Below, piece after piece: positions 4,731-7,714 of a stretch of 7,714 bases of DNA. This DNA comes from Bacteroidota bacterium (GTDB taxonomy: Bacteria > Bacteroidota > Bacteroidia > Bacteroidales > B39-G9). Positions within the stretch are counted from its first letter, which is position 1, and each line of letters starts with the position of its first letter. Made by a program: the position numbers and the translations under genes. The notes below the pieces were generated by a model, which did no database searches, was not told where the DNA came from, and saw nothing but the letters and a program-made list of their open reading frames with translations. The DNA lies in assembly GCA_030592465.1 (NCBI GenBank), contig JAUVJB010000141.1, forward strand, positions 1 to 7,714, read 5' to 3'.

Positions 4731-5588
4731 ATGAACAAAAGTAGTATTAATAATATTTTTTTTGAGCGAGAGCAAATTTTTCATTCTTCTTTATTTTCGG
4801 GAATTGGAGGATTTGATTTAGCTGCTGAATGGTGTGGATGGGATAATATTTTTCAGGTAGAAATAGATAAATTTTGTCAAAAAGTATTAACAAAGAATTT
4901 TCCAAATGTAAAAAGATATGGCGATATTAAAGAATTTGACGGAACAAAATATACCGGTACAATTGATGTTATTTCAGGAGGCTTCCCATGCCAACCATTT
5001 AGTATTGCCGGGAAGCGAAAAGGCAAAGAAGATGACCGTTACATCTGGGATGAAATGCTTAGAGTTATTTCAGAAATTAAACCAAAAATCGTTGTTTGCG
5101 AAAATGTTACTGGTATCATCAGTTTGGAACTCGACAAAGTCTTATCTGACTTGGAAGCACAAGACTACTCCACAGAAACGTTTATTATACCGGCTTGTGC
5201 CGTCAATGCCCCACATAAAAGGGAAAGGATATGGATTATTTCCTACTCCAATAAAGAACGATTGCAATACCGGAACTTTTTTAAATCAAAGGAAATACAG
5301 AATATCAAAAAACGGATTCAAAACAACAGGAAAATTAACAGATTGGGCGGTGAGTGGATTACTTCCAACACCAACGACACATCAACAAACTACAAAATAC
5401 AAACAGGGCGGAACATGTCTTCAGGCGAAATTTGGAAAAAGGGGACGGCTGAATCCTGTGTTTGTGGAGTGGATGATGGGCTACCCAACAGGGTGGACAG
5501 AATTAAAGGATTAGGAAATGCAATTGTTCCACAAATTGCATTTGAAATTTTTTATTTTATCGATTTATTTTTAAGGGGGGAGAGATGA
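4731..5588 (+). CDS. dcm: DNA (cytosine-5) methyltransferase, phage Dcm type
   Basis: Motifs appear in canonical order: motif I FSGIGGFDLAA (22-32, SAM binding), EIDKFCQ (44-50), motif IV GGFPCQPFS (83-91) with catalytic Cys87, motif VI ENV (124-126), motif VIII APHKRERIWII (160-170) and motif X LGNAIVPQIA (261-270). It should transfer a methyl group from SAM to C5 of cytosine in double-stranded DNA. The target-recognition part between motifs VIII and X (about 172-240) is short, and total length 285 aa is at the low end for the family. No restriction enzyme gene is in the window, so it is probably an orphan phage enzyme protecting DNA from host restriction (inference); specificity cannot be predicted. 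A T8 tract (4756-4763) lies in codons 9-11. From 4918 to 5514 the +1 frame is also open and apparently coding (separate entry). Confidence 0.93.
   Translation: MNKSSINNIFFEREQIFHSSLFSGIGGFDLAAEWCGWDNIFQVEIDKFCQKVLTKNFPNVKRYGDIKEFDGTKYTGTIDVISGGFPCQPFSIAGKRKGKEDDRYIWDEMLRVISEIKPKIVVCENVTGIISLELDKVLSDLEAQDYSTETFIIPACAVNAPHKRERIWIISYSNKERLQYRNFFKSKEIQNIKKRIQNNRKINRLGGEWITSNTNDTSTNYKIQTGRNMSSGEIWKKGTAESCVCGVDDGLPNRVDRIKGLGNAIVPQIAFEIFYFIDLFLRGER
4918..5514 (+). CDS. Overlapping +1-frame ORF inside the methyltransferase gene, 198 aa, PTP/WMMGYPTGWTEL type
   Basis: This frame lies entirely inside the methyltransferase gene, shifted by one base, and has no stop for 200 codons in AT-rich DNA. It carries motifs I recognise from phage proteins annotated as hypothetical or methyltransferase-related: YLTWKHKTTPQKRLLYRLVP (76-95), GYGLFPTP (104-111), GLLPTPT (147-153) and LNPVFVEWMMGYPTGWTEL (178-196). 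The same bases encode methyltransferase motif VIII (opposite PHIKGKGYGLF) and the GLPNRVDRIKGLGNA part of motif X (opposite WMMGYPTGWTELKD). The frame opens at 4912 after a TAA; ATG 4918 is the first start and follows AAAAAGAT. No catalytic motif is evident. It may be a second protein from internal initiation, an alternative C-terminus reached by frameshifting, or an old frame relic kept by chance. The motif recognition is from memory. Confidence 0.45.
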   Translation: MAILKNLTEQNIPVQLMLFQEASHANHLVLPGSEKAKKMTVTSGMKCLELFQKLNQKSLFAKMLLVSSVWNSTKSYLTWKHKTTPQKRLLYRLVPSMPHIKGKGYGLFPTPIKNDCNTGTFLNQRKYRISKNGFKTTGKLTDWAVSGLLPTPTTHQQTTKYKQGGTCLQAKFGKRGRLNPVFVEWMMGYPTGWTELKD

Positions 5589-5620
5589 ACACAAATTTTT
5601 AACGAATAAATAAACTTGAT

Positions 5621-5707
5621 ATGGAGCAAAAATATAAATACGAGTACAAAGGTAGCACTGAATTATACAACGTATTATCCACAGTAGATTTAGATGCGAG
5701 TGAGTAG
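5621..5707 (+). CDS. Short ORF, 28 aa, possibly a gene cut off by a cassette boundary
   Basis: An ATG at 5621 after an A-rich stretch opens MEQKYKYEYKGSTELYNVLS and closes at TAG 5705-5707. The composition (Lys, Tyr, Glu at the start, then a helical stretch) looks protein-like, but 28 residues are too few to assign. Its stop codon overlaps the outer base of the first attC-like palindrome, so it may be the start of a longer gene truncated when that element arrived, or the small gene of a mini-cassette. No homology is recognised. Confidence 0.3.
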   Translation: MEQKYKYEYKGSTELYNVLSTVDLDASE

Positions 5708-5775
5708 CCGAACACCTAAAACTTGGCTATGAAAAAAAATGTTTAATCGGCTATTCACTATATTTTGTGTTAGCC
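5707..5775 (+). repeat. attC-like imperfect palindrome 1
   Basis: The ends GCCGAACAC (5707-5715) and GTGTTAGCC (5767-5775) pair at 7 of 9 positions, including AACAC/GTGTT without a gap. After a 2-nt bulge AAAA (5718-5721) pairs with TTTT (5763-5766). The interior is only weakly structured, but TAGCCG/CGGCTA (5705-5710 and 5748-5753) gives an alternative stem. It ends 15 bp before the next ATG. It is the weakest of the complete sites. Confidence 0.35.
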
Positions 5776-5790
5776 ATTTTACGGTAAATT

Positions 5791-5979
5791 ATGAAAATTA
5801 AAATTGAAAGAAACGGTAAGATTGAAAATAATAAATACTTAGTAGTTTATATTAATGATGATAGATATAGAATTACTGAAAGTATTGATGGTAAATTAAC
5901 TATAAACAAAACTTCTGATGGAGATAGTGATTTAATGAACTTGCACCCAAGAAGTGGTAATGAAATTGATATAAGTTAG
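5791..5979 (+). CDS. Hypothetical cassette protein, 62 aa
   Basis: The ATG at 5791 follows TACGGTAAATT. The product is mostly beta-strand-like, with alternating hydrophobic and charged residues: MKIKIERNGKI, then KYLVVYINDDRYRITESI (15-32), GKLTINK, and a polar tail DGDSDLMNLHPRSGNEIDIS. There is no signal peptide, membrane segment, cysteine pair or catalytic motif. It sits alone between two palindromic elements and in the same direction as its neighbours, as expected of a single-gene cassette. Such small cassette proteins are mostly uncharacterised. I do not recognise the family. Start and stop are unambiguous because the flanking frames are closed and the flanking DNA is palindromic rather than coding. 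Confidence 0.6.
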   Translation: MKIKIERNGKIENNKYLVVYINDDRYRITESIDGKLTINKTSDGDSDLMNLHPRSGNEIDIS

Positions 5980-5986
5980 TATTGTT

Positions 5987-6082
5987 GCTAACGTTGATAA
6001 TATGAAAAGTTGGCTTTGTGCCGACTTTCAAAACATACGACAAATGCCAGATAGCCAATTTTTTATATTTAGTGTTATCGGC
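5987..6082 (+). repeat. attC-like imperfect palindrome 2, with 16-bp inner stem
   Basis: Seven bases after the stop of the 62-aa gene, TAAC (5989-5992) pairs with GTTA (6074-6077). An unpaired spacer of 6 and 4 bases follows, then AATATGAAAAGTTGGC (5999-6014) pairs with 6054-6069 over 16 positions (14 Watson-Crick, 2 G-T). Inside, TTTGT (6015-6019) and ACAAA (6040-6044) can extend the stem. Ends, spacer and inner stem are the arrangement of integron attC sites, but the outer boxes (TGCTAAC and GTTATCG) deviate from RYYYAAC/GTTRRRY. Confidence 0.5.
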
Positions 6083-6117
6083 TGCCTGTCTAAGTTTAAT
6101 ATTTAAAATTAAAATAT

Positions 6118-6435
6118 ATGTTTTTAGATGATGAATTATTTGAAATGTGTTTAAATGCTGATTGTAGCATTACTGATAATATTCAGCAGTTAAATGTTGA
6201 TTTATGCACAAAATGTGAAACTTATTATAAAACAAAAATACATCCTAATATCTCAAAAAAAGATGTAAAAATAATCTTAGATAAGACATTTAATTTGTGG
6301 GATTCTTTTATTAGAATGTTGATAAAAGAAGATGATGAAAGATTGAAACTTCTTGCAGAATTATTTAAAAATCATTCATTCAAAAAACAATTATTGTCTA
6401 ATACCGAAATGGCTCGAATTTATGACGGTCTTTAA
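6118..6435 (+). CDS. Hypothetical cassette protein, 105 aa
   Basis: The start at 6118 follows an A/T-rich stretch with no Shine-Dalgarno. The product is acidic and mostly helical. MFLDDELFEMCLNADC opens it, LDKTFNLWDSFIRMLIKEDDERLKLLAELFKN (54-85) looks like two amphipathic helices, and residues 30-33 form a CTKC pair with further cysteines at 11 and 16. Four cysteines in the first 33 residues could form a small metal site, but the spacing matches no family I know. There is no signal peptide or membrane segment. The gene lies alone between two palindromes, and GTGTTATCGGC before it and GCCGATAACAC after it are exact reverse complements, as in a cassette bounded by related recombination sites. 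Function unknown. Confidence 0.62.
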   Translation: MFLDDELFEMCLNADCSITDNIQQLNVDLCTKCETYYKTKIHPNISKKDVKIILDKTFNLWDSFIRMLIKEDDERLKLLAELFKNHSFKKQLLSNTEMARIYDGL

Positions 6436-6439
6436 GGTT

Positions 6440-6495
6440 GCCGATAACACAAGTACAAAAAAGCGTTTTAATGTTTTTTGTATGTTGTTATAAAC
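6440..6495 (+). repeat. attC-like imperfect palindrome 3
   Basis: Starting 8 nt after the stop codon of the 105-aa gene, ATAACA (6444-6449) pairs with TGTTAT (6486-6491). Spacers of 4 and 3 nt stay unpaired, then TACAAAAAA (6454-6462) pairs perfectly with TTTTTTGTA (6474-6482) around an 11-nt loop. The size of about 55 bp and the box-spacer-stem layout are close to a short attC site. The end box GTTATAA is not a strict GTTRRRY. An intrinsic terminator is less likely because the stem is nearly all A-T and no T-run follows it. Confidence 0.5.
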
Positions 6496-6550
6496 TGGGC
6501 GGTGCAACGTACAGACCTTGATTAAATGAACAAAAATAAAAAGCGAAGGG

Positions 6551-7621
6551 ATGGAAATATTTAATTTCAAAAAAGCAGAAAATTTACTACTTTATAAAGT
6601 AATAGCTGGAAGTAGGGCTTATGGTTTAGAATTACCAACTTCTGATACAGATATTAGAGGTATATTTTTACAACCAAATGAATATAGACTTGGTAATGGA
6701 TATTTAGAACAGGTAAATGATAAAAAAAATGATATTGTTTTTTATGAATTGAATAGATTTATTAATTTATTAGCAAATAATAATCCTAATGTTATTGAAA
6801 ATTTATTTGTTCCAAAAGATAAAATATTGATATTTAATGATAGGATTAAGCCATTATACGAAAATAGATATAAGTTTTTAACAAAAAAAATAAGGTTTAC
6901 TTTTGGCGGATACGCAATTTCGCAAATAAAAAAGGCACGTGGATTAAATAAAAAAATAGTAAATCCAATTGATAAAGAAAGGAAAAACCCCCTTGATTTT
7001 TGTTATATTTTATCTCCAATTGGAACTATTCCATTAAAACAATGGTTATGTACACAAAGAAATGAGGCATGTAAACAAGAAAGATATGGGGTTGTTAAAG
7101 TAAATAACGCAAGGAATGTTTATTATATATATTATGATGAAAAGGGCAACATTGGATATAGGGGAATATTAAAAAATAAAACATCTAACGAACTAAGAAT
7201 GTCAAGTATTCCAAAAACAGAGACACTAAAAAACAATGTAATGATTTATAATAAAGATGGTTATCAATCTTATTGTAAAGATTATAAGGAATATTGGGAG
7301 TGGGTTAAAAATAGAAATCCACACAGATACAATGATAATACTTCCCATAACCAAAATTATGATGGTAAAAATATGATGCACTGTTTAAGGATGTTGGATA
7401 TGGCTATTGAGATTGCAAAAGGCAGGGGGGTTAATTTAGTTAGACCAAACAGGGAATGGCTACTATCTGTTAGAAGAGGAAAAGTTTCTTATGATGAAAT
7501 AATAGAACTTGTAGAAAATAAAAAAAATCAAATGGATGAAGAATTTGAAAAAAGCGATTTGCCAGAAAAAGTTAATATAAATATGGTACACGATATAATT
7601 ATACAGATACGAAAATTTTAA
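6551..7621 (+). CDS. RlaP/COG3541-type predicted nucleotidyltransferase, 356 aa
   Basis: The N-terminus has the polymerase-beta superfamily signature GSRAYGLELPTSDTDIRGIF (20-39): Gly20-Ser21 for nucleotide binding, and Asp32 and Asp34 as metal-binding carboxylates. DIVFYELNRF (61-70) supplies the likely third acid, Asp61. The pattern and length fit COG3541, the RlaP family found in phages and beside RNA ligases, for which an RNA-end repair role has been proposed. Residues 120-356 are a large helical and basic C-terminal part with HCLRMLDMAIEIAKGRG (274-290), typical of the family and probably a nucleic-acid or nucleotide pocket. The substrate is unknown; it could add nucleotides to RNA ends or modify a protein or tRNA. 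It lies alone between two attC-like palindromes. The ATG at 6551 is right after AAGGG; the ATG at 6526 leads only to a 12-codon frame. Confidence 0.85.
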   Translation: MEIFNFKKAENLLLYKVIAGSRAYGLELPTSDTDIRGIFLQPNEYRLGNGYLEQVNDKKNDIVFYELNRFINLLANNNPNVIENLFVPKDKILIFNDRIKPLYENRYKFLTKKIRFTFGGYAISQIKKARGLNKKIVNPIDKERKNPLDFCYILSPIGTIPLKQWLCTQRNEACKQERYGVVKVNNARNVYYIYYDEKGNIGYRGILKNKTSNELRMSSIPKTETLKNNVMIYNKDGYQSYCKDYKEYWEWVKNRNPHRYNDNTSHNQNYDGKNMMHCLRMLDMAIEIAKGRGVNLVRPNREWLLSVRRGKVSYDEIIELVENKKNQMDEEFEKSDLPEKVNINMVHDIIIQIRKF

Positions 7622-7714
7622 ACAGCTTTGCTGTATGCGGGTGAGGGCTTTTTATTTTTCTATCAGTTTGGTAAAAAGTTAATTAAATGAAAAGCTTTAG
7701 CCTTGTTTATAACG
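7619..7714 (+). repeat. attC-like imperfect palindrome 4, probably cut by the window end
   Basis: Overlapping the stop of the nucleotidyltransferase gene, TAAACA (7619-7624) can pair with TGTTTA (7704-7709), and AGGGCTTTTTATTT (7644-7657) with AAATGAAAAGCTTT (7685-7698) over 14 positions (3 G-T). The left spacer is long and contains a small hairpin ACAGC-TTT-GCTGT (7622-7634). The window ends in TTTATAACG, so the outer boxes cannot be judged. An alternative for the left part is a rho-independent terminator ending in the T-rich 7649-7659. Confidence 0.35.

Noticed and set aside
6526..6564. ATG at 6526 as start of the nucleotidyltransferase
   Set aside because: It is in another frame and stops after 12 codons; the catalytic frame starts at 6551.

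Overview
The window is AT-rich, and every gene I can support lies on the + strand. Start sites are preceded by A-rich stretches rather than Shine-Dalgarno sequences. The clearest promoter (2857-2888) has the TAnnTTTG -7 element of Bacteroidota. I read it as the early/recombination region of a Bacteroidota phage or prophage, followed by a stretch of small accessory genes. The host assignment is inferred from promoter style, gene content and base composition.

Region 1 (1-2838) starts with the tail of an unidentified gene. It continues as a closely packed series: a small zinc-ribbon protein, a 68-aa unknown, a 379-aa coiled-coil protein resembling the DUF1351-type proteins found beside phage recombinases, a beta-clamp-like protein carrying a DnaJ-type zinc finger, a small helix-turn-helix protein, and a 45-aa single-pass membrane peptide joined to it by an ATGA overlap.

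Region 2 (2839-4659) has a strong promoter and a structured leader of about 165 nt. The leader holds a boxA-like motif, an 8-bp hairpin and a terminator-like hairpin with a T-run. It precedes a Red-like recombination pair: a RecT/Bet single-strand annealing protein and, 2 nt later, a PD-(D/E)XK nuclease with a Cas4/AddB-style four-cysteine iron-sulfur signature. Such a pair resects double-strand ends and anneals the resulting strands.

Region 3 (4731-5588) is a DNA cytosine-5 methyltransferase with all the main motifs. In the +1 frame of the same DNA (4918-5514) lies a 198-codon open frame whose sequence is not random. It carries LTWK, LVPSMP, two xPTP motifs and a C-terminal LNPxFVEWMMGYPTGWTEL segment, which I recognise from phage proteins annotated as methyltransferase-related. 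Both frames look like conserved proteins, and the doubly coding 3' part has much higher GC than its surroundings. This is the most interesting feature of the window.

Region 4 (5589-7714) looks like a cassette array. Small co-oriented genes (62 aa unknown, 105 aa unknown, 356 aa RlaP/COG3541-type nucleotidyltransferase) are each followed within about 8 nt by an imperfect palindrome. The palindromes have TAAC/GTTA-type ends, an unpaired spacer and an inner stem, which is the architecture of integron attC sites, although the end boxes do not match the classical consensus. No integrase is in the window.
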